This document shows, in pieces, positions 9,153-17,515 of a DNA stretch of 64,000 nucleotides (the first letter of the stretch is position 1; each line of letters opens with the position of its first letter). A model generated the notes under the pieces. The model was not told the origin of the DNA and did not search any database. It saw only the letters and a program-made list of their open reading frames with translations. A program made the position numbers and the translations under genes. Source of the stretch: Pseudarthrobacter phenanthrenivorans (GTDB lineage Bacteria > Actinomycetota > Actinomycetes > Actinomycetales > Micrococcaceae); the NCBI RefSeq assembly GCF_000813845.1, contig NZ_JWTB01000039.1, positions 23,048-87,047 of the forward strand, in the 5' to 3' direction.

Positions 9153-9581
9153 CTAGGTGCCGATCTCCTGCTTCCCGTGCTGGTGGGTCTCAATTTCGAT
9201 CTTCCGCGGCTTGGCCTGCTCCGCCACCGGAATCCGCAGGGTGAGGACACCTTGGTCGTAACTGGCCTTGATCTTCTCGGTGTCCAGGGTGTCACCCAGG
9301 ATGAGCTGCCGGCTGAAGACGCCGCGGGGGCGTTCCGAAGCCACCAGTTCCACGTTGGGCTGCGTGGGATCCTTGCGCTCGGCCCGCACCGTCAGGACGT
9401 TCTTTTCGACGTTCAGGTCCAGGGACTCCACCTTCACGCCGGGAAGGTCGAACGCGACCACGAATTCGCCGTCTTCCTGCCAGGCGTCCATAGGCATGGC
9501 CGCCGGGCGTGCAGCGGTTCCAAAGACCTGCTGCGTGAGCCGGTCCAGCTCACGGAACGGGTCGGTACGCATCAACATCAT
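9153..9581 (-). CDS. Hsp20/alpha-crystallin small heat-shock protein
   Basis: A 142-residue ATP-independent holdase. The alpha-crystallin domain spans about residues 33-125: EFVVAFDLPGVKVESLDLNVEKNVLTVRAERK, then RGVFSRQLILGD and the closing GVLTLRIPVAE. The N-terminal MLMRTDPFRELDRLTQQVF is typical of bacterial Hsp18/Hsp20. The GGAG just upstream supports one of the two adjacent ATG codons at the start. It is divergent from an HspR-like repressor with an inverted repeat between them, the usual arrangement of a heat-inducible Hsp20 gene. Confidence 0.92.
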   Translation of the reverse strand: MMLMRTDPFRELDRLTQQVFGTAARPAAMPMDAWQEDGEFVVAFDLPGVKVESLDLNVEKNVLTVRAERKDPTQPNVELVASERPRGVFSRQLILGDTLDTEKIKASYDQGVLTLRIPVAEQAKPRKIEIETHQHGKQEIGT

Positions 9582-9633
9582 TTCCCACTCCTTCGGCTTC
9601 CAAGTGTTGATCTGCGTCTATCCAGCACCGCCT

Positions 9634-9657
9634 AATCTATGGTGGTGGATATAGATT
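9634..9657. promoter_or_regulatory. inverted repeat, candidate HspR-like operator
   Basis: Perfect 7-bp arms AATCTAT and ATAGATT are separated by 10 bp in the gap between the Hsp20 and MerR/HspR-like genes. The position and AT-rich arms suit an operator that controls both. It does not match the HAIR motif of Streptomyces HspR. Confidence 0.5.
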
Positions 9658-9718
9658 TTTTATAGCACTCGTGGGAAACTGAAGCAAGGCAGCCGACAGG
9701 CGTTTTTGGGAGGGAAAT

Positions 9719-10036
9719 ATGGCAGATCCGGACGGAGGAAAAGCCGCCCGTTCGCCAGGGTCACGGGCGCTGTATGCCATCTCGGTGGCGGCCGAGCTGA
9801 CCGGGACCGGCCAGCAGAACATCAGGCTGTATGAGACCAAAGGCCTGCTGACGCCATCACGGACGGCCGGCGGAACACGCCAGTACAGCGACGATGACAT
9901 CGCCGTACTGATGCGCATCGGCCAACTCCTCGAACAGGGACTGAACCTGGCAGGCGTTGCCAAGGTCCTGGAACTGGAGGCGGCGAACATGAAACTGCAC
10001 CGTGCCCTCAAGCGCGCCAGGTCGCGGCAGCAGTAA
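9719..10036 (+). CDS. HspR-like MerR-family regulator
   Basis: A 105-residue DNA-binding protein. The winged-helix MerR domain runs from YAISVAAELTG through LYETKGLLTPSRTAGGTRQYSDDDI, and ends with the HspR-like GLNLAGVAKVLELE. There is no effector domain and no cysteine cluster, so it fits heat-shock repressors rather than metal sensors. GGGAGG precedes the ATG. It is divergent from the Hsp20/J-domain unit, and control of that unit through the inverted repeat at 9634-9657 is inferred. It may act with DnaK as co-repressor, as known for HspR. Confidence 0.82.
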   Translation: MADPDGGKAARSPGSRALYAISVAAELTGTGQQNIRLYETKGLLTPSRTAGGTRQYSDDDIAVLMRIGQLLEQGLNLAGVAKVLELEAANMKLHRALKRARSRQQ

Positions 10037-10082
10037 GCCGGCCGCTTCAGCGGTGCCCCTCGCAGCTATCCCCAACTGCCGG

Positions 10083-10880
10083 TTACTCGCGGGGCAGTTC
10101 GGCCTTCGACAGTTCTCCGGTGACCGGCTCGCCCGGAATCCTCGCTGTCCGCCAGGTATCGAGCGCGATGACCCCGCCGAGGATAAGCAGCGACAGCGAG
10201 AAGGACGCGAGCGCATCCGTGGTCCAGTGATATCCCAGGTACAGCCGGCTGACGATGGCCAGGAAGATTCCGATGCCGGCGCCGACGAATCCAAGCACCG
10301 CCGCCCGCCGGTTCCGGCGACGGGAAAAGATCAGGTAGGCCCCCACCAGCAGGAAGTCGCAGGCACCCAGGACATGCCCGGACGGGAATGAGAAGGTCTG
10401 GTCCGCCCCGAAGAGCATCTGGTCCACTGGCGGCCGGGAGCGCTGGACGATATGCAGGATGATCTGCGAAACGATGACCCCGGTCAGCATGGCGGACGCG
10501 AGCAGGATGGGCCGCCACGCGTGCTTGGCCGCGAATCCCCAGACCAGGATCACCACCAGGACGATGATCGGCAGTGCGATGGGGCCAAACAGCACCGCCA
10601 GGAAGATCATGACGGCTGTGAGGGCGCCTGAACGCGTTGTCAGCAGCGCTTCGCGCACCGGGGCATCGACAACAGAAATGCCGTCAGCCTGCACCACGCT
10701 GACCAGGATGGCGATGAAGAGGGCCAGCCCCACCACGGCCAGGATGACGGATGCGCGGTAGAGGCGCCGCCGGTCTGCAGGGTCCACATACCGTTCCTCA
10801 ACCACGAACTTCTCGTGGAAGGCATGCCACCTGCCGGTATTCTGTTCCGTGACTGCGGACCCTGCTGATTTCTGTGCCAC
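10083..10880 (-). CDS. PAP2-family membrane phosphatase
   Basis: A 265-residue integral membrane phosphatase with about six membrane segments. The three PAP2 motifs are in place: QRSRPP near residue 146, FPSGH near 166, and SRLYLGYHWTTD near 211. Likely substrates are phosphatidic acid, undecaprenyl pyrophosphate or related lipid phosphates on the outer face of the membrane. It is convergent with the HspR-like gene and has no evident partner. Confidence 0.88.
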   Translation of the reverse strand: MAQKSAGSAVTEQNTGRWHAFHEKFVVEERYVDPADRRRLYRASVILAVVGLALFIAILVSVVQADGISVVDAPVREALLTTRSGALTAVMIFLAVLFGPIALPIIVLVVILVWGFAAKHAWRPILLASAMLTGVIVSQIILHIVQRSRPPVDQMLFGADQTFSFPSGHVLGACDFLLVGAYLIFSRRRNRRAAVLGFVGAGIGIFLAIVSRLYLGYHWTTDALASFSLSLLILGGVIALDTWRTARIPGEPVTGELSKAELPRE

Positions 10881-10976
10881 TGTGCTGCCCGTCCCTATGC
10901 CGCGGTGAACGCGTGCCGTGATGATTGCCTAGGCTGAAGATTATCCCGGGAACGGACCAATCACTCCATCACGCGG

Positions 10977-12797
10977 TCAGAACGATCCGGTGGTGAACTG
11001 CCAGCTGCGGCTTGCGAGGGGGTTGCCCGCGAGGTCGCGGATGCCGGCTGCTCCCCCGGCCAGCGTCAGCGTATAGCGGGTCTTGGCGGCCAGGGGTTCC
11101 TGCGGGTCCAGGATCCACTGGTTGGTGGTTCCGTTGCGGTAGACGGTTGCTGCCACGATGCTTCCGGTGGCGGCGTTCTTCAGGGTGAAGGTGCTGGTGC
11201 CCACGCCCTGGACTGCCTCGCTGAAGGTGGCGCTGGCGTTGCTGCTTCGGCGGACCAGGAGGGCATTGCTGCCGGGTGAGTAGCTGGTGACAGTGGGTGC
11301 CGGGCCTGTTGTGAACGACCAGCTGGTTGTAACCAGCGGCGTGCCTGCCGCATCCCGGATTGCCGAGCTTCCGCCCACCAGGGTGGCGGTATAGGTTGCG
11401 TCGGCGGCCAGGGTGGCAGCCGGATCAAGCGTGGCCGTCCTGGTGGTGGAGTTGTACGTGACGGCAGCCGCGATGGTGCTGCCTGCCGCGTTCCTGAGGA
11501 CGAAGGTTCCTCCGGAGACGCCCTGGACATCGGTGCCGAACGTAGCTGCCACGTTGCTTCCCGTGGCCACTGCCGTGGCGTTCGCAGCGGGCGATACAGC
11601 GCTGGCCGTCGGGGCAGGGACCGGGGCAGGGCCGGGAGCGGTTGCGCCCGTTCCGGTATACAGCAGGCGGTTCGGGGTGCCCGTGGTGGCGCCGCTGATC
11701 ACGCCGGACGTGGCGTTGGAGACCAGAGCCGCGGCAACGTCGGCCGGGGCCAGGGCCGGGTTTTGCGACAGCAGCACGGCGGCGGCGCCGGTGGTGTGGG
11801 GGGCGGCCATGGAGGTTCCGGACATGGATGCCGTGGCAGTGGTGGAGGTGTAGTAGTCGGAGGTGATGCCGACGCCGGGCGCGTAGAGGTCTACGCAGGA
11901 TCCGAAATTGGAGAACGATGCCTGTTTGTCGCCCGAGTCGCTGGCCGCGACCGTGACGGCGCCGGGGACGCGGGCGGGCGAACCGGTGCAGGCGTCCACG
12001 GCGGAGTTGCCGGCCGCGACAACCGTGGTCACGCCGTCGTTCAGGACCGCCTGGATGGCGCTGTCCACGGTGCTGCTGGCGGCTCCGCCGAGGCTGAGGT
12101 TGGCGACAGCGGGCGTTCCGGCGGCGTGGTTGGCCGCGATCCAGTCCAGGCCGGCGACGACGTCGGAGTTGTAGCCGGATCCGCTGCAGTCGAGAACCCT
12201 CACCGGCACCAGGGTGGCGCTCTTGGCGATCCCGTAGGTGGCCCCGGCGACAGTGCCGGCTACGTGGGTTCCGTGGCCGTTGCAGTCCGTGGTGCCATTG
12301 CCGTCCGCCACCGCTGTCCAGCCGGCAGCCACCCGGCCGCCGAAGTCGGTGTGCGCGGCCAGGATGCCCGTGTCCACCACATATGCGGTGACTCCCGCGC
12401 CGGCGGCGGTCCAGGAGTAGGAGCCGGAGAGGGGAAGGGCCCGCTGGTCTGACCGGTCCAGTCCCCAGGGGGCTGGCTGCTCGGTGGCCGAGATCTTGAC
12501 GGGGGCGTCGGGCTCCACGGACAGCACCTTCCCGGATTTGGCAAGGGCTGCTGCCTGGGCAGGGTTTGCGGTGACGACGGCGCCGCGGATCGCATGCTCG
12601 AAGGTACGGCCGACGGCGAGGCCCTGGCCGCGCAGTCCGGACACCTCTGCGGCCACGTCGGCAGTGGCGGCGTACTGGATGATGTAGCGGCCGGTTGGGC
12701 TGCCGGAATCGCCGGGCACCGCTGGGGCAGCGGCTGCGGGCAGGGACACCGCGGAAAGGGCGGTTGCGGAGAGCAGGGCCGTGAGGACGGGCGGCAC
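10977..12797 (-). CDS. secreted S8 (subtilisin-like) protease with two Ig-like domains
   Basis: A protein of about 606 residues: signal peptide (hydrophobic stretch then LPAAAAPA), an I9-type propeptide at about 37-100, the S8 catalytic domain with D142 (VVDTG), H175 (NGHGTHVAG), N264 (AAGN) and S329 (GTSMA), then two SbsA/Big_5-like Ig domains at about 395-500 and 505-605. It is probably exported by Sec and self-processed. The GTG used here has no ribosome site and cuts the positive n-region; an ATT at 12813-12815 lies 8 bp after AAGGA and would add RTRSF, giving a better signal peptide. The true start is therefore uncertain. Confidence 0.88.
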   Translation of the reverse strand: MPPVLTALLSATALSAVSLPAAAAPAVPGDSGSPTGRYIIQYAATADVAAEVSGLRGQGLAVGRTFEHAIRGAVVTANPAQAAALAKSGKVLSVEPDAPVKISATEQPAPWGLDRSDQRALPLSGSYSWTAAGAGVTAYVVDTGILAAHTDFGGRVAAGWTAVADGNGTTDCNGHGTHVAGTVAGATYGIAKSATLVPVRVLDCSGSGYNSDVVAGLDWIAANHAAGTPAVANLSLGGAASSTVDSAIQAVLNDGVTTVVAAGNSAVDACTGSPARVPGAVTVAASDSGDKQASFSNFGSCVDLYAPGVGITSDYYTSTTATASMSGTSMAAPHTTGAAAVLLSQNPALAPADVAAALVSNATSGVISGATTGTPNRLLYTGTGATAPGPAPVPAPTASAVSPAANATAVATGSNVAATFGTDVQGVSGGTFVLRNAAGSTIAAAVTYNSTTRTATLDPAATLAADATYTATLVGGSSAIRDAAGTPLVTTSWSFTTGPAPTVTSYSPGSNALLVRRSSNASATFSEAVQGVGTSTFTLKNAATGSIVAATVYRNGTTNQWILDPQEPLAAKTRYTLTLAGGAAGIRDLAGNPLASRSWQFTTGSF

Positions 12798-12905
12798 GAA
12801 GGATCGGGTACGAATTTTGGGGGTCCTTGAGGTAGCGGGGCGGGCCGGCCGGGACGGGCAAATCCACCCCGGTTACCGGCAACCTGTTGGCTGTACCAAA
12901 AGGAT

Positions 12906-12936
12906 AGGAGCCGGAAGCGCACTGCTTCCGGCTCCT
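12906..12936 (-). terminator. intrinsic terminator
   Basis: Perfect 13-bp arms (AGGAGCCGGAAGC and its complement) with a 5-base loop, followed on the minus strand by ATCCTTTT. It lies between the epimerase stop and the protease start and probably separates the two units. Confidence 0.7.
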
Positions 12937-12991
12937 TGGATGATCCTGTGCCAACCCTTGGCGATTCCTGCGGGCCGGCGTTTTTGACCGC

Positions 12992-13882
12992 TTATTCCTG
13001 GCTTTCGGCACCGCCGCCGGTGGTGCCCGTTCCTTCCGGCACGTGGTTCCGCCAGCTGTGCTCGGGCTCGAAGCCGAGGAGGCGCCGCGCCTTGTCGATG
13101 GACAGCATGGTCTCGTGCTCGCCCAGTTCCTTGGTGACCTTCACCGCGGGGAAGACCTCGGCGGCAAGGCTGGCGCTGGACCGGCTCATCACCGTATCCG
13201 CGTTGGCAATGATGAAGGCCTCGAATCCCGGCTTGGCGTTCTCCAGGGCCCGCACCACGGCCTGGGCGCCGTCGCGGCCGTCGATGTAACCCCACAGGTT
13301 CCACTTCCGCAGGGTCGCGTCCGCATCGAACGAGGGGAACCGGGCATAATCGGCCTCGTCCATGACGTTGGAGAAACGCAGGCCGGTGATGCTGAGTTCG
13401 GGGTCCCACCGCGTCATCTCCACGGCCATCTGCTCCTCCAGCCGCTTCACCAGTGAGTAGGTGCTCTCCGGCCGCGGCGGGTATTCCTCATCCACCGGAA
13501 TGTAGGGCGGATCGATGTCGAACGGCAGCCCCAGGACTGTCTCGCTGGACGCGTAGACGACCTTCTTGATGCCGGCGCGCCGCGCCGCCTGGAAGACGTT
13601 GTAGGTGGACAGCATGTTGTTCTCGAACGTGGCTGCGTCCGGCAGGATACCCGGGGCGGGGATGGCTCCCAGGTGGACGACGGCGTCGAACCCCTCATGC
13701 CGGTCATCCACGCCCAGGAGTGCATCCACAACCTGGCCGTAGTTGCGCAGGTCGACCACCAGCAGGCCCGGATTCCGGTCCCCTGCCCGGTCCAGGTTGA
13801 GGACCTGGTGCCCGTCCCCGGTGAGCCGGCGCACTACATGGCGTCCAAGTTTTCCGCTTCCGCCAGTAACGGCAATTCTCAT
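12992..13882 (-). CDS. NAD-dependent epimerase/dehydratase family protein
   Basis: A 296-residue extended short-chain dehydrogenase. The nucleotide-binding TGGSGKLGRHVV is at residues 6-17, a serine appears in VYASSETVLG near 113 and the YSLVKRLEEQ motif near 145 supplies the Tyr-x3-Lys pair (Y-S-L-V-K). Such proteins act on nucleotide sugars or related sugars; the substrate is not determined by sequence. It is 46 bp downstream of the adenylate kinase gene on the same strand, probably one transcript. Confidence 0.85.
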   Translation of the reverse strand: MRIAVTGGSGKLGRHVVRRLTGDGHQVLNLDRAGDRNPGLLVVDLRNYGQVVDALLGVDDRHEGFDAVVHLGAIPAPGILPDAATFENNMLSTYNVFQAARRAGIKKVVYASSETVLGLPFDIDPPYIPVDEEYPPRPESTYSLVKRLEEQMAVEMTRWDPELSITGLRFSNVMDEADYARFPSFDADATLRKWNLWGYIDGRDGAQAVVRALENAKPGFEAFIIANADTVMSRSSASLAAEVFPAVKVTKELGEHETMLSIDKARRLLGFEPEHSWRNHVPEGTGTTGGGAESQE

Positions 13883-13928
13883 CAGTGGTTCCTTCTGTTG
13901 GGTCAGCGTTTCACGTGCGGTGCTTGGG

Positions 13929-14522
13929 TCAGGCCGGCGGCCGGGGAGAGGCCAGGAACTTTTCGACGGCGGCGATCGCCCAACCCGTGATCTCCCCCGG
14001 GTCGCCGCTGCCGTTGACGGACACCAGGATGCCCCGGCGCGCGTACACCGAGACTACTTCATGGGTTTCCCGGTGGTAGAGGTCAAGGCGGCGACGGAAG
14101 ACGTCCACGGTGTCGTCAGTCCGTCCCTGCTCGAGCGCCCGCCGGCGCATGCGCTGTTCCAGTTCCGCGTCGGGCGCCTGCAACTCAATGACAACATCCA
14201 GGCTGCAGCCCTGCGAGGCGAGCATGGTGTCCAGTTCTGCCGCCTGTGGCGCGGTGCGGGGGTATCCGTCCAGCAGGAACCCCTGGCGGACATCATGGTC
14301 CAGGAGTCGGTCCTTGACCAGGGCGTTGGTGAGGTGGTCCGGGACGAACTGTCCGCCGTCGAGATAGCCTGCAGCCTTGTTGCCAAGCTCCGTCTCCCGG
14401 GCGACGTTGCTCCGGAAGATATCCCCGGTGGAAACGGCAGGAACTCCGAAGTGGCGGGCCAGGCGTTCGGCCTGCGTCCCCTTGCCGGAGCCCGGCGGAC
14501 CGATGATGAGAAGCCTGGTCAT
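13929..14522 (-). CDS. adk: adenylate kinase, short-lid type
   Basis: A 197-residue nucleoside monophosphate kinase. The P-loop GPPGSGKGT lies at residues 8-16, STGDIFR binds AMP, and GFLLDGYPRT follows near 83. The LID is short (QGRTDD), lacking the zinc-type insertion, as in actinobacterial adenylate kinases. The ATG at MTRLL was chosen because GGAAGG is 8 bases upstream; the earlier ATG two codons before is too close to it. It is away from the ribosomal-protein operon where the housekeeping adk normally lies, so it may be a second copy. It is divergent from a GAF-ANTAR gene. Confidence 0.82.
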   Translation of the reverse strand: MTRLLIIGPPGSGKGTQAERLARHFGVPAVSTGDIFRSNVARETELGNKAAGYLDGGQFVPDHLTNALVKDRLLDHDVRQGFLLDGYPRTAPQAAELDTMLASQGCSLDVVIELQAPDAELEQRMRRRALEQGRTDDTVDVFRRRLDLYHRETHEVVSVYARRGILVSVNGSGDPGEITGWAIAAVEKFLASPRPPA

Positions 14523-14777
14523 GTTCATGTCCTTCCCCCACGGCGGGTCCCGCTTCATTCTGCCCGCTGCCGCGCTTCGGCACCAGCCTCCGGCAGGGAC
14601 GGGCCGGCCGGTGTGACGCCTTCCTGCCTGTGCGGTTGTATATACTCTGGTTATCGGTTTAGCAGCAGGCCGTTGGAAAGTTCGTCGATCCAGCGACCAT
14701 CACCGGCCCCTGCCCAGCAGCGGGGTGTTGGTGCGTTGCGGGCTCGTTTTGACCTGAGCGAATGGCACCAGAAAACC

Positions 14778-15521
14778 GTGGCCAGCGAGTCAACAGCAAA
14801 AACCGATACATCCGTTAGTGAACACCTGCATGAACTGGTCCTCAACAGCTCCGATGTTGAGGACTTCCTCAATGAGCTGGCGCGGGTGTCCGCGCGCAAT
14901 CTCTCCGAGCCGGGCGATGAGATGCTCTGCGCCATCACCCTGCTCCGGCAGCGGAAAGCTGCCACCATCGCCAGCAGCAGCGAGGAAGCGACGTCCCTAG
15001 GGCGGCTGGAACACCGGTTCTCCGAGACCCCCGGCATGACGGCATCCACTTCCCAGGAAACTGTCCACGCTCCCGACCTTGCCCAGGACGACCGGTGGCC
15101 GGATTATGCCGCCGCCGTGGCCGGCCACGGGGTCCGTTCCGTCGCAGCGGTTCCGTTCCGGCTGGAGGGGGAAACCAAGGCGGCGCTGCTGCTGTATTCC
15201 CGCCGTCCCCATCGTTTTGAAGGCCGTGTGCTGGAGTTTGCCGAGGATTTCGTGCGGCAGACATCGCTGGCACTCAGGCTTGCAGTGCGGTTTGCGCACT
15301 ACAGTGAGACGGCCGCGAACCTCCGCGCCACGTTGGAGTCCCGGACCGTTATCGACATGGCAGTGGGCATCATCATGGCGCAGAACCGGTGCAGCCAGCA
15401 GGACGCGTTCGAGATCCTGCGGACGGCCTCCAGCACCCGGAACACCAAGCTGCACGAGGTGGCGGCCGCAGTGGTCAACGCCTTGGGGCAGGGCCCGGCG
15501 CGGACACACTACGACGGCTAG
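14778..15521 (+). CDS. GAF-ANTAR transcription antiterminator
   Basis: A protein of about 247 residues. A GAF-type sensory domain spans roughly residues 25-165 and an ANTAR RNA-binding domain occupies 170-240 (ESRTVIDMAVGIIMAQNRCSQQDAFEILRTAS). ANTAR proteins bind paired hairpins in mRNA leaders and prevent termination; the GAF ligand is unknown. The GTG start is a best guess, since the reading frame stays open far upstream and no clear ribosome site is seen. A TATACT element at 14641-14646 could serve as a promoter. It precedes a lone receiver protein. Confidence 0.78.
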   Translation: MASESTAKTDTSVSEHLHELVLNSSDVEDFLNELARVSARNLSEPGDEMLCAITLLRQRKAATIASSSEEATSLGRLEHRFSETPGMTASTSQETVHAPDLAQDDRWPDYAAAVAGHGVRSVAAVPFRLEGETKAALLLYSRRPHRFEGRVLEFAEDFVRQTSLALRLAVRFAHYSETAANLRATLESRTVIDMAVGIIMAQNRCSQQDAFEILRTASSTRNTKLHEVAAAVVNALGQGPARTHYDG

Positions 15522-15586
15522 GCGGAAAATCCCCGCCGCTTCCCCGGCGCCGGTAGACTGGTGCCAACTTTTCGCCGGGGGGCTTG

Positions 15587-16027
15587 ATGGAACAGCAGCG
15601 TGTTTGCCTTGTCGTGGAAGACAACGACGATATCCGTGGACTGATTGCCGTGGTCCTCTCGCGCGCCGGCTTCGAGGTGCGGGCAGTGGGCACGGGCGCG
15701 GAGGGCATTGCCGCCGCTGCTGATCCCGCCATTTCCCTGGTCACCCTGGACCTTGGCCTGCCGGACATGGACGGGCATGTGGTGGCCCGGGCCATCCGTG
15801 CCCTCAGCGAGGCTCCCCTGCTGTTCCTGTCGGCCCGGTCCGAGGAAGATGACATCCTGGCCGGCATGGCATCGGGTGCGGCCGCCTACCTCACCAAACC
15901 GTTCCGGCCAACCGAACTCAAGGAGCTCGCGCTGCAGCTGTGCCCTGCGGTTGTTGAGGCGTCCCCTGCCTCGCCACCGCCTGTTTCCGCGGCGCCGGTA
16001 TCTCCGCTTCCTGTCTCACAGGAGTAG
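15587..16027 (+). CDS. single-domain response regulator
   Basis: A 146-residue receiver-domain protein without a DNA-binding output. The acidic pair VVEDN near residue 11, phospho-acceptor D55 in TLDLGLPDMDG, the Ser in FLSAR and the TKPF lysine near 104 are all present. The last 40 residues are a Pro/Ser/Ala linker-like tail. No histidine kinase is nearby, so the phosphodonor must be elsewhere. It is 65 bp downstream of the GAF-ANTAR gene and may be co-transcribed, hinting at a phosphorelay feeding antitermination. Confidence 0.82.
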   Translation: MEQQRVCLVVEDNDDIRGLIAVVLSRAGFEVRAVGTGAEGIAAAADPAISLVTLDLGLPDMDGHVVARAIRALSEAPLLFLSARSEEDDILAGMASGAAAYLTKPFRPTELKELALQLCPAVVEASPASPPPVSAAPVSPLPVSQE

Positions 16028-16096
16028 CATCGCGGGCACATCCCGCTACAGCGCGTTGGCCGGGCGGCGGACCGCGCTGGTAATCATGCAAAGACA

Positions 16097-16128
16097 AACG
16101 GCGACGGCGGGATCCCGCCGTCGCCGTT
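16097..16128. terminator. perfect palindromic bidirectional terminator
   Basis: A 32-bp perfect palindrome (arm AACGGCGACGGCGGGA) lies between the convergent receiver and alpha/beta-hydrolase genes. It carries the CGACGGCGG core shared with the hairpins at 32117, 35207, 40747 and 49027. Confidence 0.75.
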
Positions 16129-16139
16129 CACGTTCCGGT

Positions 16140-16979
16140 TTACTGCTTTGAGAGGAAGCCGAGCAGTGCCTCGTTGACTTCCGCGGCGTGCGTCCACAGC
16201 AGCCCATGCGGGGCGCCTTCAATCTCCACATACTCAGCGCCTGGCAGCGCCTTGGCAAAGAGGCGGCCGGTGGAGTCGATGGGCAGGATGTTGTCCGCGG
16301 TGCCGTGCACGATCAGCGCCGGGACATCGATCTTGGGGATGTCCTGGCGGAAGTCGGTGAGCCAGGTGGGCTGGGCGGCCACGGAGGCAGTGGCCCCCGC
16401 GCCGGTGGCCAGGTTCCAGCCGGCGTTCATCACTTCCTGGCTCAGGCGCGGGGTGCCCAGGAACGTGTCGGAGTTGTAGAAGTTCTTGAAGAATTCGGTG
16501 AAGAAGGCGTAGCGGTCCGCCGTGACTGCTTCCAGAAGGCCGTCGAACACGTCCTGCGGGACGCCGTCGGGGTTGTCATCGGTCTTGAGCAGGTAGGGCT
16601 CCAGGGAACCAAGGAACGCTGCCCGGGCCACGCGGGCGGAGCCGTAGGTGCCCAGGTAGCGGCCCACCTCGCCGGTGCCCATGGAGAAGCCCACCAGCAC
16701 CACGTCATTCAGGTCCAGGGTGGTCAGCAGGCTGTTGAGGTCCGCCGCGAAAGTGTCGTAGTCATAGCCCTCGGCGGGCTTGCTGGACTTGCCGAAGCCG
16801 CGGCGGTCATAAGTGATGACCCGGTAGCCGGCTGCCAGCAGCGCCGCAGTCTGCTTTTCCCAGGATGATCCATCCAAGGGATAGCCGTGGATCAGCACGA
16901 CGGGCTGGCCCGAGCCGTGGTCCTCGTAGTAGAGCTCGATATCAGTGCTGTTCTCAGTACCTACGGTGATGAAAGCCAT
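16140..16979 (-). CDS. alpha/beta hydrolase (non-heme chloroperoxidase-like)
   Basis: A 279-residue alpha/beta-fold hydrolase. The oxyanion HGYPLDGSSW is near residue 31, YDRRGFGKSS near 58, the nucleophile serine in VGFSMGTGE near 99, the acid in IVHGTADN near 225 and the final His in APHGLLW near 257. The GFSMG elbow and sequence style match cofactor-free bromo/chloroperoxidases, whose real role is usually ester hydrolysis. It stands alone between a palindromic terminator and the metal-efflux locus. Confidence 0.88.
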   Translation of the reverse strand: MAFITVGTENSTDIELYYEDHGSGQPVVLIHGYPLDGSSWEKQTAALLAAGYRVITYDRRGFGKSSKPAEGYDYDTFAADLNSLLTTLDLNDVVLVGFSMGTGEVGRYLGTYGSARVARAAFLGSLEPYLLKTDDNPDGVPQDVFDGLLEAVTADRYAFFTEFFKNFYNSDTFLGTPRLSQEVMNAGWNLATGAGATASVAAQPTWLTDFRQDIPKIDVPALIVHGTADNILPIDSTGRLFAKALPGAEYVEIEGAPHGLLWTHAAEVNEALLGFLSKQ

Positions 16980-17131
16980 CGGGGGTGATTCCTTTCGAGA
17001 CTGACCAAGCGGGAGGCAGGGCGCCCTGCCCGTGCACTTCCTACTCTAGGGGCGCCCGGGGCATGCGACGACGCCGGGAACCATGGCGGCCGCAGGGCAG
17101 GATGCGCCGCCCGGTGCAGCTGTGACACTAT

Positions 17132-17515
17132 ATGCGCATGAATGCAGATACGAACGGTTGCTCCCTCGGGGTCGACAGCCAATACGTGGAACTGGCCGTG
17201 GAGGTATTTGCCATGTTGGCCGACGCCACCAGGGTGCGGATCATCCTGGCCCTCCGGGACGGCGAGATGGCGGTGGGCGCGCTGGCGGATGTGGTGGGCA
17301 AGTCCCCCGCGGCAGTGTCGCAGCACCTAGCCAAGATGCGCCTGGCAAGGATGGTCTCCACCCGCCAGGACGGAACCCGGGTGCTCTACCGGCTCGAGAA
17401 CGAGCATGCCCGCCAGTTGGTGGCCGACGCCATCTTCCAGGCCGAGCACGCCCTTGGCGGAGAGCCGGCCCACCACCGCGCACAGCACCACCAGTTGCAG
17501 GGGAACGCCTCATGA
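17132..17515 (+). CDS. ArsR-family metal-sensing repressor
   Basis: A 127-residue winged-helix regulator. VFAMLADATRVRIILAL begins the fold near residue 25 and KSPAAVSQHLAKMRLARMV is the recognition helix. The C-terminal IFQAEHALGGEPAHHRAQHH supplies several His and Glu residues that could bind zinc or a related metal at the helix-5 site. It probably represses its own operon with the downstream exporter, whose ATG overlaps its TGA. An alternative ATG two codons later is possible. Confidence 0.87.
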   Translation: MRMNADTNGCSLGVDSQYVELAVEVFAMLADATRVRIILALRDGEMAVGALADVVGKSPAAVSQHLAKMRLARMVSTRQDGTRVLYRLENEHARQLVADAIFQAEHALGGEPAHHRAQHHQLQGNAS

